NCBI RefSeq assembly: GCF_046736045.1
Contig: NZ_CP177133.1
Coordinates: 62,001 to 126,000 of the forward strand
Reading direction: 5' to 3'
Length of the DNA: 64,000 bases
Source of the DNA: Leptospira_A sp046736045
GTDB taxonomy: Bacteria; Spirochaetota; Leptospiria; Leptospirales; Leptospiraceae
How positions within the stretch are numbered: the stretch's first letter is position 1; the number at the start of each line of letters is the position of its first letter. A model generated the notes under the pieces. The model saw nothing but the letters and a program-made list of their open reading frames with translations, was not told where the DNA came from and made no database searches. A program made the position numbers and the translations under genes. Shown piece after piece: positions 53,084 through 61,951 of the stretch.

Positions 53084-56000
53084 TTATTCTACCTTTTCCT
53101 GAAACTCCCTCTTTTTCCAGAGATAAAACACTGCCGGATAAACTATGAGTTCCAAAAGAAAGCTAGTTGCAAGACCCCCGACCATGGGAGCTGCAATTCG
53201 TTTCATCATATCCGAACCTGAACCGGTCGCCCAAAGTATGGGAATCAAACCGAAAAATGCGGAAAGCACTGTCATCATCTTTGGACGAATTCGTTTCACT
53301 GCACCATGATGCACTGCCTCTTTTAATTGGCTCAAACCGATCATTTTTCCTTCTTTCTTTGCCGATTCATAGGCCAAATCCAGGTAAAGCAGCATAAACA
53401 CTCCCGTTTCAGCATCTAATCCGAGCAATGCGATAAAACCCACCCATGTGGCAATGGATATTTGATAATTCAGAATCCACAATATCCATACCGCTCCTAC
53501 AAGAGAGAAAGGTACTGCCAAAAGAATGATCAGAGTTTTTGCATAAGACTTTGTATTCAGATAGAGCAGAAAAAAAATAAGTATCAAAGTAATCGGCAAA
53601 ACCAATTTCATTCTTTCCCGAACTCTCAGAATATTTTCATACTGACCACTCCATTCCAGATGGATGGACTTGGGAAGGGGAACCTGACCGACTACCAGTT
53701 TTAGATTTTCAACGAAACCTTCTATGTCGGATTCCGAAGTATCAATATAAACATAACCGGTTAAAAACCCGTTTTCATCCCGGATCATGGAAGGCCCGGT
53801 AGAGTATTTAACATCTGCTATGCTTCCAATCGGAATATGACCTTGGTTTTCTTTGGGTAACAGGATGGTTTTGATTTTTTCCAAAGAGTCCCGGCTGTCC
53901 CTCGGATAACGAATTTGAATGGAATATCGTTCTCTACCCTCAATGGTTTGAGAAACCGCTTCTCCGCCCAAAGCGGAGAGAATTGATTTTTGCGCTTTTT
54001 CAATGGTGAGTCCGTACCGTGCAAGCGATCGTCTTTCCAAATCGATATCCAGATAATATCCGCTAGCTGACCTTTCCGCAAATACGCTTCTGACTCCTTT
54101 TGCATCTTTTAGGGCCGCTTCAATGTGCAAGCTTGCAGACTCTATTTCTTTCAGATTGTTTCCCTGCACTTTGATTCCGACAGGAGTTCGAATTCCCGTT
54201 GCCAACATATCAATCCGAGTACGGATGGGTTCGGTCCATGCGTTTGTAAATCCCGGAAATTGAAGTTCCCGGTTCATTAAAAAGATCAACTCATCCTTGT
54301 TAATTGTTTTAGAAGAAAAAAGAAATGCCAACGTCTTATAAGATTTATGCCATGCTCTGCAAATTGTCGGAAACAAAGCCTGATCACAATCTATCTCTTT
54401 CTTTCTCCACTTGGATTCCGGCTGAAGCAAAATCGTGATCTCGAACATAGACAAAGGAGAAGGATCGGTAGATGTATCCGCTCTACCCGCCTTTCCGTAA
54501 ACACTCGCCACCTCAGGAAATGATTTTAATTTTTTATCCATAAGATTGAGAATTCTTTCCGCTTCATTGACGGAAATCCCCGGCAATGTAGTCGGCATAT
54601 AAAGAAGACTTCCTTCATAAAGAGGAGGCATGAATTCTTTTCCCAAAGAAAAATAAACCGGCAATGAAAAAATCACAATCAGCACTGCACTCCCAATCAC
54701 CGTTTTGGGATAGTCCAGTATTTTATAAACGATCGGAGTGTAAAAGGAAAATAGCCGTCTACTGATCGGATGGTTTTCTTCCTTATGATATTTGCCTACA
54801 AATACGGTTGTGAGAATCGAATTCAATCTCGGAGTAAAGGAAGTGAACGGATCCATTCTGGTAAATAACATCCGAAAGGCGGGATCCAAAGTAATAGCGA
54901 GAATGGCCGCGATCATCATCGTCAGATTTTTTGAAATTGCAAGAGGCCGAAAGAGTCTTCCTTCCTGATCTACCAAAGTGAAAATGGGAAAAAATGCAAC
55001 AGCGATGATCAGTAAGGAAAAGAAAACGGAAGGGCCTACTTCCAGGAGTGCTTCCAACCGAACCTGATGAAAATCGCCGACTCTCCCGTTTGTTTCCCAT
55101 TCTTCCAGTTTTTTATATGCGTTCTCCACTTCTACTATCGCCCCATCAACTAACACGCCTATGGAGATGGCAATCCCGGACAAAGACATCAAATTGGAGC
55201 CTATATCAAATAGAAAAAGAGGAATGAAAGAAAGCAATATAGCAATCGGGATCGTGAGGATAGGAATGATCGCCGAAGGGATATGCCAAAGAAAAATCAA
55301 AATGATGAGTGAAACCACTAACACTTCTTCGGTGAGTTTTTCCTTCAGAGTTTGAATGGTGGACAGGATCAATTCCGAGCGGTCATAGGTTGGAACCACT
55401 TCCACCCCTTCCGGGAGGGAGTCTTTTACCGAAATCAGCTTTTCTTTGACTTTTTGAATTACATCGAGTGCGTTTTCTCCATCACGCATAACAACAATTC
55501 CGCTTACTGAGTCCCCTTCTCCGTTCCAGTCACCCACTCCTCTGCGCAAATCGGGTCCTAGTGTAACTGTTGCAATATTTCCCAAGAAAACGGATGTACC
55601 TTTGGAATCCGCAGAGATGGAAATATTTTCCAGATCTTCTTTCGATGCAACATACCCTTTCGCACGGATCATAAATTCGGTTCCGTTGATTTCGAGTAAT
55701 CTGGCTCCGATTTCGTTATTGGATTCTTTCACACGGTCAATCACTGTTCCCAAATCGATATTATAAGCGATGAGTTTATTCGGATCCACCTGGATCTGGT
55801 ATTGTTTTTTAAAACCTCCGATCGTTGCGACTTCCGCGACTCCCGGAATGGAAGTAAGCAGATATTTCAATTTAAAATCCTGATATGTTCTCAAATCAGC
55901 TAACGTGTGTTTACCTTTTCTGTCTGCCAATGTATATTGAAATATCCAACCGACTCCGGTAGCATCCGGGCCGAGAGAAGTTTTTACTCCGGAAGGAAGA

Positions 56001-56356
56001 TTCGTTTGGATTTGAGAGAGATACTCACTCACCCGGGATCTCGCCCAATAAAGATCCGTTCCATCTTGGAATACAACATATACGAAAGAATAACCGAAAT
56101 CGGAAAATCCGCGAATGGCTTTTACTTTAGGAGCACCGAGTAATGATGTGATGATAGGATAAGTTACCTGATCTTCCATGATATCGGGGCTTCGGTCCCA
56201 TTTGGAATAAACAATGACTTGCGTATCCGACATATCGGGAATTGCTTCCAAAGGAATATTTCTTATGGCAAAATAGGAAAATACGATCAAAACCGAAGTA
56301 ATCCCTAAAATCAGAAATCTGTTTTTTGCGGAGAACTCTATGATTGTTTTAATCAT
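53084..56356 (-). CDS. cusA: Heavy-metal efflux RND permease, CusA-like
   Basis: The 1090-residue RND protein has CusA-type signatures: N terminus with NRFLILGITSVL...AIRNIPLEAIPDMSDTQVIVYSKW, TM4 region GVLVDGAIVEVENAYKKLEEW and the periplasmic WTEPIRTRIDMLATGIRTPVGIKV, closer to Cu/Ag pumps (CusA) than to CzcA. It expels Cu(I)/Ag(I) from periplasm through the outer-membrane channel. It is ~40 residues longer than E. coli CusA; a Cys-containing insertion (KKEIDCDQALFPTICRAWHK) lies in the second periplasmic loop. The start overlaps the adaptor gene by 8 bp. Confidence 0.9.
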   Translation of the reverse strand: MIKTIIEFSAKNRFLILGITSVLIVFSYFAIRNIPLEAIPDMSDTQVIVYSKWDRSPDIMEDQVTYPIITSLLGAPKVKAIRGFSDFGYSFVYVVFQDGTDLYWARSRVSEYLSQIQTNLPSGVKTSLGPDATGVGWIFQYTLADRKGKHTLADLRTYQDFKLKYLLTSIPGVAEVATIGGFKKQYQIQVDPNKLIAYNIDLGTVIDRVKESNNEIGARLLEINGTEFMIRAKGYVASKEDLENISISADSKGTSVFLGNIATVTLGPDLRRGVGDWNGEGDSVSGIVVMRDGENALDVIQKVKEKLISVKDSLPEGVEVVPTYDRSELILSTIQTLKEKLTEEVLVVSLIILIFLWHIPSAIIPILTIPIAILLSFIPLFLFDIGSNLMSLSGIAISIGVLVDGAIVEVENAYKKLEEWETNGRVGDFHQVRLEALLEVGPSVFFSLLIIAVAFFPIFTLVDQEGRLFRPLAISKNLTMMIAAILAITLDPAFRMLFTRMDPFTSFTPRLNSILTTVFVGKYHKEENHPISRRLFSFYTPIVYKILDYPKTVIGSAVLIVIFSLPVYFSLGKEFMPPLYEGSLLYMPTTLPGISVNEAERILNLMDKKLKSFPEVASVYGKAGRADTSTDPSPLSMFEITILLQPESKWRKKEIDCDQALFPTICRAWHKSYKTLAFLFSSKTINKDELIFLMNRELQFPGFTNAWTEPIRTRIDMLATGIRTPVGIKVQGNNLKEIESASLHIEAALKDAKGVRSVFAERSASGYYLDIDLERRSLARYGLTIEKAQKSILSALGGEAVSQTIEGRERYSIQIRYPRDSRDSLEKIKTILLPKENQGHIPIGSIADVKYSTGPSMIRDENGFLTGYVYIDTSESDIEGFVENLKLVVGQVPLPKSIHLEWSGQYENILRVRERMKLVLPITLILIFFLLYLNTKSYAKTLIILLAVPFSLVGAVWILWILNYQISIATWVGFIALLGLDAETGVFMLLYLDLAYESAKKEGKMIGLSQLKEAVHHGAVKRIRPKMMTVLSAFFGLIPILWATGSGSDMMKRIAAPMVGGLATSFLLELIVYPAVFYLWKKREFQEKVE

Positions 56357-57377
56357 GACTTTCTCCTTTCGAACGGATGGAACCTAACTTAAGTTTTGCT
56401 TCCGAATCCAGTAGGAAATTCGCACCTGATGCTACTGTCTCTCCTTCTTCAAGCCCCTCTACAACCTCCACCCAACCGTCAGATGAAAATCCTGTTTTTA
56501 CGATCCTTGGTGAAAAGCGGTCTTCCGATGTTTTTATATAAACGATTTCATGAGTTCCCGTAGGCGAAACGGAATCTTCCGGGATCAATAGTACGTCTTT
56601 TTTCGATTGGGATATCCTGACTTCTACGAACATTTCCGGTTTTAAAAGGTAATTCGGATCTTTTACCAAACTCCAAACCCGCAAGGTTCGATTTTTATCA
56701 TCCAATAGATTGTCGATGCTTTCTATATTACCACCAAACATATGTTCGGGAAATGAATCTGCAAAAACAGTAATTTTTTCTCCTGCTTTCACTAAGGGTA
56801 TTTCCTTTTCATAAATTTGCGAAAATACCAATACCTGTTTCCCGATTCTTCCCGAAAGAAAAAGATTGGGATCTTTTTTCGCATAGGTTTTGATTTGCCC
56901 TTCCGTCAGACCCATCTTCAAAAATCTTGAACGCAGATTTCGAATGATGTCCGGTGAAGAAATCAAAGGATTGTTTAAAACTTCTCTGTATTCGCTGAAT
57001 GTCTGGAACAAGTCTGGATCGTAAGCGATTCTTCCCGAACTACGGATTTGTTTTTCTATGCTGCCTCGTTTGACTTTTTCTGTTTTGATTCCAATAAGAT
57101 TTTGTTTTTGAGAAGAAACAGAAATCTCATTTTCCATATCACCTATAAGCTGTTTGGTTCCCTGAATGGAAGAAGAATCTACCGGAACCAATGTCATATG
57201 GCAAATCGGACAATTGCCCGGTTCTTTCATCCGGATTTCCGTATGCATGGGACAGGTATAAAGGGTTCCTTCCTGATGTTTGTGTTCCGTTTCTTTGCAT
57301 TCCGAGATAAAAACCGGAATCAAAAGAAAAAATACTCCTAAAGTGAGTTTATAAAATTTCGATGTGTTCGTGTTCAT
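56349..57377 (-). CDS. cusB: Heavy-metal efflux periplasmic adaptor with N-terminal metal-binding domain, CusB-like
   Basis: The 342-residue adaptor has a signal sequence (possible lipobox ISEC). A heavy-metal-binding domain follows with YTCPMHTEIRMKEPGNCPIC and HMTLVPVD, containing paired Cys/Met/His. Then come barrel-sandwich and beta-barrel domains (SSGRIAYDPD; GKQVLVFSQIYEKEIPLVKAGEKI; VIAS-like VASGANFLLDSEAKL). CusB hands Cu(I)/Ag(I) to CusA. The Cys-containing domain replaces the function of separate CusF. Coupled to the TolC gene by ATGA (57374-57377). Confidence 0.88.
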   Translation of the reverse strand: MNTNTSKFYKLTLGVFFLLIPVFISECKETEHKHQEGTLYTCPMHTEIRMKEPGNCPICHMTLVPVDSSSIQGTKQLIGDMENEISVSSQKQNLIGIKTEKVKRGSIEKQIRSSGRIAYDPDLFQTFSEYREVLNNPLISSPDIIRNLRSRFLKMGLTEGQIKTYAKKDPNLFLSGRIGKQVLVFSQIYEKEIPLVKAGEKITVFADSFPEHMFGGNIESIDNLLDDKNRTLRVWSLVKDPNYLLKPEMFVEVRISQSKKDVLLIPEDSVSPTGTHEIVYIKTSEDRFSPRIVKTGFSSDGWVEVVEGLEEGETVASGANFLLDSEAKLKLGSIRSKGESHD

Positions 57378-58759
57378 ATGTTTTCCTTATCATTTAGCAA
57401 GTGATTGGTGATTTCCAAAATTCGGATCAGACTTTTCCAGCGGTTGAAGTAGATTTCATTTTTTTTGATTTCCGCTTCTTTCAATTCAATCTGAAAGGCG
57501 ATTGTTTCGCCAAGACTGCCTTCTCCGCTGAGACTGGCTCCCGAATTCACCCAAGTTTTTTTCAAAGACGGCAATAGTTTCGTTTCATATTCATCTAACC
57601 GGTCTTTGTTTCCCTTCCAGGCTTCCCATGCCGATTTGAGTTCGGAAACCAACTCTCTTCTTCTGGTTTCTTTTTCAAATCTCAGCTTTTTCTTCAGATG
57701 TTTTGACGTTTGCTCCAAATGCGGCTGATCCAATCCTGACCAAGCGGGAATCCTCATAGTGACCCCGAAACTCCAAAGATCTCCCGAAAATTCGGTATTA
57801 TCCGAAATCATATAATTCAAAGGGCCGGTATCCGCCATAAACGGTTTCTTTCTTCTTTGCATATAACTGAAAAAAACTTCAGTATCGGGGAAGTGAAGAA
57901 TTGAATTCTTTTTTTCAATTGCTTCCGCCTTATATACGTTTGCCTGTAATAAATGAAGTTCCGGAGATGGCTCGATCGACAAAGACTCAAATCCTTCCTT
58001 CAACTGATTTTCCTTTTTAGAAAGGTGATCTTCTACGGAAGTTGTGGTGATAGGACTTATATTTTCCGAAATAAAATCGGATTCGAAATAATTCACTAAG
58101 GTTTCCGCTTCTTTCAGGACAATTGTTCTTTCCCGTAGGCGATCTTTGATCTCATTGTACCTGTTAGATGCTTCAAGACTTGGAAGAATTCCCGATTTTC
58201 CGGAAACAAAACCGCTGCTTCGAACCGAAGTCAAAGAACGATATAAATTTCCGAGCAGATTCAAATCTTTAATTTCCCGTTCAAGAGCGGTAATTTTGAA
58301 TTTGGATTCGAAATAATTTTTTAAAAAACGGTTTTGCAACCACTCAGCACGAAAGTTCGTTTCAACACTTTCCCATTTGCCTATTTCCTTTTCCGTACCG
58401 AGTTTCCCCGGATAAGGAATTTCTTGTGAAAGGGAAATTTCATTCCCCGTCATACTGGGTGTGTCTGTTTTTGCACGATCCAAGGCAAAACCACCCCGAT
58501 AAGGATAAGAACGATATGCAAATCCTATCTTGGGATCAGGATATGTGTCTCTGTGATTTGCTTCCGAAGCCTTTTCTTTTTTTTCTTCCAGAAGCCGTAA
58601 AATCTCAGGATGATTTGATAACAAAAATTCGAGTTTTACTGCAAAATCATTTGAGGCGGCAGAGCCAGTGCTCTCCGCAAAACTCGCATTTGTTGCGAAA
58701 AATACGGTGAATGCGAAAACCGTACAATATAGATTATGATTGTATTTAAAAAGATACAT
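57374..58759 (-). CDS. TolC-family outer-membrane channel of the Cus-like pump
   Basis: The 461-residue protein has a signal peptide and OEP repeats, with EFLLSNHPEILRLLEEKKEKASEANHRDTYPDPKIGFAYRS and NEISLSQEIPYPGKLGTEKEI as in metal-pump channels (CusC/CzcC). It opens the tripartite pump across the outer membrane. It follows the small Cys-rich lipoprotein gene after 39 bp. Confidence 0.85.
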   Translation of the reverse strand: MYLFKYNHNLYCTVFAFTVFFATNASFAESTGSAASNDFAVKLEFLLSNHPEILRLLEEKKEKASEANHRDTYPDPKIGFAYRSYPYRGGFALDRAKTDTPSMTGNEISLSQEIPYPGKLGTEKEIGKWESVETNFRAEWLQNRFLKNYFESKFKITALEREIKDLNLLGNLYRSLTSVRSSGFVSGKSGILPSLEASNRYNEIKDRLRERTIVLKEAETLVNYFESDFISENISPITTTSVEDHLSKKENQLKEGFESLSIEPSPELHLLQANVYKAEAIEKKNSILHFPDTEVFFSYMQRRKKPFMADTGPLNYMISDNTEFSGDLWSFGVTMRIPAWSGLDQPHLEQTSKHLKKKLRFEKETRRRELVSELKSAWEAWKGNKDRLDEYETKLLPSLKKTWVNSGASLSGEGSLGETIAFQIELKEAEIKKNEIYFNRWKSLIRILEITNHLLNDKENI

Positions 58760-58798
58760 AGATCCTCCTCAAGTTTTAGAAAAACGGAGAGGGAAGAT

Positions 58799-59173
58799 TT
58801 ATATAATCAAGCGAACACTAGCTAGTTGGACGGATGCGGGAGATGCGATTTGAAAAGACGAATCAAGTGCACGAACAATATGAGAATCAAATCGAAAAGA
58901 AAGATCTATCGGTTTCTGAAACAGAACTACGAGAAGAGGAGAAACGACTTGGGGATAACTATCCGTATTTGTAGTTTCCTGACTGCACTCGCAATGTTTT
59001 GTAGTTTGACCGGAATCATTCGATTCTTCATGGCACGGCAACCAATCAGATGCATCCGAACTTTCGGATGCATGAATTTTTTCCATAGGGCAAGCAGAAA
59101 GCACGGACATACAAAGAATTGCCGATAACAATGAAGTTATCAAAAAGGCAGAGTATATCTTTTTTCGGCTCAT
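58799..59173 (-). CDS. Small Cys/His-rich lipoprotein at the head of the Cus-like operon
   Basis: The 124-residue product has a signal peptide with lipobox VLSAC. The mature part contains C-P-M, LPCHEESNDSG and KHCECSQ, that is four Cys and two His, a plausible Cu/Ag site. A second hydrophobic stretch (SPLLVVLFQKPIDL) and an ordered C-terminal end follow. No known family. As first gene of a metal-efflux operon it is likely a periplasmic metal-binding or sensor lipoprotein; this is inference. Confidence 0.7.
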   Translation of the reverse strand: MSRKKIYSAFLITSLLSAILCMSVLSACPMEKIHASESSDASDWLPCHEESNDSGQTTKHCECSQETTNTDSYPQVVSPLLVVLFQKPIDLSFRFDSHIVRALDSSFQIASPASVQLASVRLII

Positions 59174-59336
59174 CCTAACTATAGACTGGGTGTATCATGG
59201 CAATGGAAACAAATACATGATCTTCTTATGGAAGAAGGGTATGATCTGAAAGAAAAATCATAAAAAAGAAACCTGCAAAGGAATTGATCAAATTGTGCAA
59301 ACCACTCCACACTCATTCGTTAAGGTAGATTTTTTG

Positions 59337-59364
59337 TTCAATAAATTGAAATAATCATTGAAAT
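59337..59364. promoter_or_regulatory. Candidate operator upstream of the peroxiredoxin promoter
   Basis: TTCAAT-AA-ATTGAA (59337-59350) is a perfect dyad and ATTGAAAT occurs twice (59345-59352 and 59357-59364). It lies ~25 bp upstream of the extended -10 for the peroxiredoxin gene. A Fur/PerR-family site is possible but unproven. Confidence 0.3.
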
Positions 59365-59386
59365 CAGAATAAGGATTTTGGACAAT

Positions 59387-59395
59387 TGGTATAAT
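59387..59395 (+). promoter_or_regulatory. Extended -10 promoter of the peroxiredoxin gene
   Basis: TGGTATAAT is a perfect extended -10 (TGnTATAAT). Transcription would start near 59402, and AGGAGA (59403-59408) stands 7 bases before the ATG at 59416, giving a very short leader. No good -35 is seen, as expected for this type. The rest of the 242-bp gap 59174-59415 also holds a perfect CTTCTT-ATGG-AAGAAG dyad at 59222-59237 nearer the Cus operon. Confidence 0.6.
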
Positions 59396-59415
59396 TACTT
59401 ACAGGAGACCATCCC

Positions 59416-60051
59416 ATGACACTCAGACTTGGCGACGAAGCACCTAATTTTCAAGCCGAAACCTCAGAAGGTTCCATCGACTTCCACCAATACCTTGGCA
59501 CTAGCTGGGGAATTCTTTTCTCTCACCCTAAAGATTATACACCGGTATGTACAACCGAACTAGGTTATGTTGCGAAAATCAAACCGGAGTTTGAAAAACG
59601 TAACGTGAAAGTATTGGCTCTTTCCGTTGACCCGGTGGATTCTCATAAAGGTTGGATTTCCGATATCAACGAAACTCAAAAAACAACTGTCAACTATCCG
59701 ATCATTGCAGACTCGGACAAAAAAGTTTCCAATCTTTATGATATGATTCATCCGAATGCGAGCGAAACTACTACGGTTCGTTCCGTATTTGTCATCGGAC
59801 CAGATAAAAAAGTAAAATTGACTTTAACTTACCCGGCTTCTACCGGAAGAAATTTTGACGAACTTTTACGTGTTATCGACTCTCTTCAACTAACGTCCGT
59901 TTATAGCGTAGCAACGCCTGCGAACTGGAAAGACGGAGAAGATACGATCATCGTTCCTTCCGTATCCGATGAAGATGCTAAGAAAAAATTTCCAAAAGGT
60001 TTTAGAATCGTGAAACCTTACTTGCGTTACACTCCGCAACCAAATAAATAA
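59416..60051 (+). CDS. 1-Cys peroxiredoxin (Prx6/AhpC-TSA family)
   Basis: The 211-residue protein has the peroxidatic motif DYTPVCTTE (Cys45) and the longer Prx6-type C-terminal domain (PANWKDGEDTIIVPSVSDEDAKKKFPKGFRIVKPYLRYTP). No resolving Cys is present. It reduces H2O2 and organic peroxides in the cytoplasm. It lies divergent from the Cus operon with its own promoter and a terminator, so it is monocistronic. Redox-active copper may explain the neighbourhood. Confidence 0.92.
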   Translation: MTLRLGDEAPNFQAETSEGSIDFHQYLGTSWGILFSHPKDYTPVCTTELGYVAKIKPEFEKRNVKVLALSVDPVDSHKGWISDINETQKTTVNYPIIADSDKKVSNLYDMIHPNASETTTVRSVFVIGPDKKVKLTLTYPASTGRNFDELLRVIDSLQLTSVYSVATPANWKDGEDTIIVPSVSDEDAKKKFPKGFRIVKPYLRYTPQPNK

Positions 60052-60066
60052 AAATATCTCCTAGAA

Positions 60067-60101
60067 AAGAAAGGCGTGCGAAGATCCGAGCCGCCTTTCT
60101 T
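60067..60101 (+). terminator. Intrinsic terminator after the peroxiredoxin gene
   Basis: A 10-bp stem (60067-60076 with 60092-60101) with a 15-base loop is followed by a T-rich run (TTTTCTTT). It lies 15 bp after the peroxiredoxin stop. Confidence 0.75.
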
Positions 60102-60141
60102 TTTCTTTACACAAATCCCTTTTCCAAAATCCATTATTATT

Positions 60142-60555
60142 ATGAAGATTAAACTCAAACGAGTGGGAACCCCCTATGTTTTGGAAACGGAAAACGAGAC
60201 GGGAAATAAAATTTTAATCGATGCTTCTCCCGAAATCGGAGGCTCCAATTCGGGACCTAGACCTATGGAATTACTCATTATGGGTCTTGCAGGTTGCAGT
60301 AGTATCGATGTGATTATGATCTTACAAAAACATAAGATAGAGATTACGGACTACTCCGTCGAAGTGGATGCAGAAAGAGAAAAAGTAGACCAAGTTTCCC
60401 TATTTAGCAAAATTCATATGAAATTCAAAGTGAAAGGTGCCTTTGAAACGGAACAGGTCAAACGTGCGATTGATTTGAGTTTGGAAAAATATTGTTCCGT
60501 GGCAAAAACTTTGGAAAAAACAGCAACGATCACTTACGAATTCGAAATCGTCTAA
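60142..60555 (+). CDS. OsmC/Ohr-family protein
   Basis: I start the gene at ATG 60142 (137 residues) because an in-frame GTG at 60076 lies inside the preceding terminator. The protein has the two family cysteines: GLAGCSSIDV (preceded by SGPRPMELLIM) and EKYCSVAKTLE. OsmC proteins reduce organic peroxides with these cysteines. This one belongs to the general YhfA/OsmC-like group rather than clear Ohr. It is probably expressed from a promoter in the 90-bp gap. It is convergent with the DUF547 gene. Confidence 0.88.
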   Translation: MKIKLKRVGTPYVLETENETGNKILIDASPEIGGSNSGPRPMELLIMGLAGCSSIDVIMILQKHKIEITDYSVEVDAEREKVDQVSLFSKIHMKFKVKGAFETEQVKRAIDLSLEKYCSVAKTLEKTATITYEFEIV

Positions 60556-60576
60556 CGAGCATTATTTTTGCTCGTT
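60554..60576. terminator. Hairpin shared by the ends of the OsmC and DUF547 genes
   Basis: AACGAGCA (60554-60561) pairs perfectly with 60569-60576 around a T-rich 7-base loop. It covers the stop of the OsmC gene and the last codons of the DUF547 gene. Only short T runs follow, so it may be a weak bidirectional terminator. Confidence 0.4.
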
Positions 60577-61323
60577 TAACTTCCAGCTGTAGTCATTGTA
60601 TTCGATCAATGCATCCGCGCGAAGTTTGTCTTTGAATCCGTCTTGTAAAAATTCAATCAGTGTCGATTTTTTAGTAAAATCATCCTTAAACCAATTGAAT
60701 ATTTGGCTGAGTTTCAAAAGATTTCTGGTTTTATCATAAGAATTTTTAGTTGGGTTTTGCAAAAACCCGACCTTTGCTTCCTGCAATTGTACTTCCAGAT
60801 TTTTTTCTGTAAATGCTTCCGAACGCAAACTAGGACAACCAATTGATGCGCAAACAATTGCGAAATGGATTCTAGGTTCTTTAAAATCCTTTCTTAACTT
60901 TTCGTGTTCAATCCAATCCAAGGTTCTTGTTTGTCCGAACAATTTGAAAAACTCTTTTTTCCAAGGTGTTCCTCTTGCCAAGTTTAATGAAGAAAACGGA
61001 GATCCTATATCCGTAATACTTTTCAATGGATAATGATCCAAAATCAAACGAACGGTGAATGCGTTATAGGCATTGATCAAAAATGCAAGTTTCGCCGGAA
61101 CAGGTAATTTCCCATACTCCGCTTCGGATAATTTGGAAAGAGAATCCAAATATCCATTTAATGTTTGTGAATCCGCTTGGAATCCTTTATAATTTACAAG
61201 GCCGCCCGAAACATGTTTCTTCAGAAGAACATCCCATGTTTTGTGAGTTTGATCGAACTCTTCAGCGACTAACAAAGGAGATATGAAAAAAAATCCAATG
61301 ATACAAACAAGTCTAAGGGTCAT
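60562..61323 (-). CDS. DUF547-family secreted protein
   Basis: The 253-residue protein (ATG 61323, with GGAGG 11 bases upstream; an in-frame GTG at 61335 is less likely) has a signal peptide ending LLVAEEF. The body matches DUF547: LLKKHVSGGLVNYKGFQADSQTLNGYLDSL, KLAFLINAYNAFTVRLILDHYPLKSI, HFAIVCASIGCPSLRSEAF. The conserved C-x-x-x-x-G-C-P and N-A-Y-N motifs recall a transglutaminase/peptidase-like fold, but no biochemical role is established. Its start is 3 bp from the divergent phosphatidyltransferase start. Confidence 0.85.
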   Translation of the reverse strand: MTLRLVCIIGFFFISPLLVAEEFDQTHKTWDVLLKKHVSGGLVNYKGFQADSQTLNGYLDSLSKLSEAEYGKLPVPAKLAFLINAYNAFTVRLILDHYPLKSITDIGSPFSSLNLARGTPWKKEFFKLFGQTRTLDWIEHEKLRKDFKEPRIHFAIVCASIGCPSLRSEAFTEKNLEVQLQEAKVGFLQNPTKNSYDKTRNLLKLSQIFNWFKDDFTKKSTLIEFLQDGFKDKLRADALIEYNDYSWKLNEQK

Positions 61324-61326
61324 ATT

Positions 61327-61941
61327 GTGAACCACCTCCCAAATCCTACTGTGAAAACCCTGCTAGGCAAGCTTTTTCTTATCCCGAATTTACTTACCTT
61401 ACTTAGGATTTTACTTATTTTTCCGGCCCTCTATCTGCTTTCCGAAAAACTTTGGTGGGAAGCAGGAATTACGATTATGATTTTGTTTCTGACTGATTTT
61501 TTTGACGGATATACTGCGAGGCGTTTCCAGCAGATTTCCGATTTCGGATCCATCTTTGATCCCATTGCAGATAAGATCGTAGTTCTTTCGTTTTTCGGTT
61601 ATTTTTGGAATTTGGATTTTGTTCCCGTCTGGTATTTTATCTTTTTATATCTGCGGAATATTTCACAGCTACTTGCGATCCCTGTTTTACTTCTTTGGAA
61701 ACGAATTCCCTTTCAGGTGAAACCAAAACTCATCCCGAAATGGGGTACCACTCTTCAATTTATTTTGCTTGGGTTCTATTGCTTTCAACTGATCTTTCAA
61801 AGTATAAATGGCGATTTCCCTTGGGCTTGGGCGGAATTTCCAATTCTATTCGCAAGCTTCATCATTGAAATTTATATTTTAATCACGTTTGTTCCCAGAT
61901 TTATAGAAATTTATCTAGGGAAACACGATACATTCGAATGA
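61327..61941 (+). CDS. CDP-alcohol phosphatidyltransferase
   Basis: The 204-residue membrane protein has the full signature D60-G61-x2-A-R-x8-G-x3-D78-x3-D82 (DGYTARRFQQISDFGSIFDP and IADK). This family makes phospholipids such as PG-phosphate or cardiolipin from CDP-diacylglycerol. About six membrane segments are visible. Sequence alone does not tell PgsA from relatives. The start is GTG 61327 with TAAGGG 8 bases upstream; no ATG is nearby. It is followed after 10 bp by the symporter gene. Confidence 0.88.
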   Translation: MNHLPNPTVKTLLGKLFLIPNLLTLLRILLIFPALYLLSEKLWWEAGITIMILFLTDFFDGYTARRFQQISDFGSIFDPIADKIVVLSFFGYFWNLDFVPVWYFIFLYLRNISQLLAIPVLLLWKRIPFQVKPKLIPKWGTTLQFILLGFYCFQLIFQSINGDFPWAWAEFPILFASFIIEIYILITFVPRFIEIYLGKHDTFE

Positions 61942-61951
61942 AGGAAACAGT

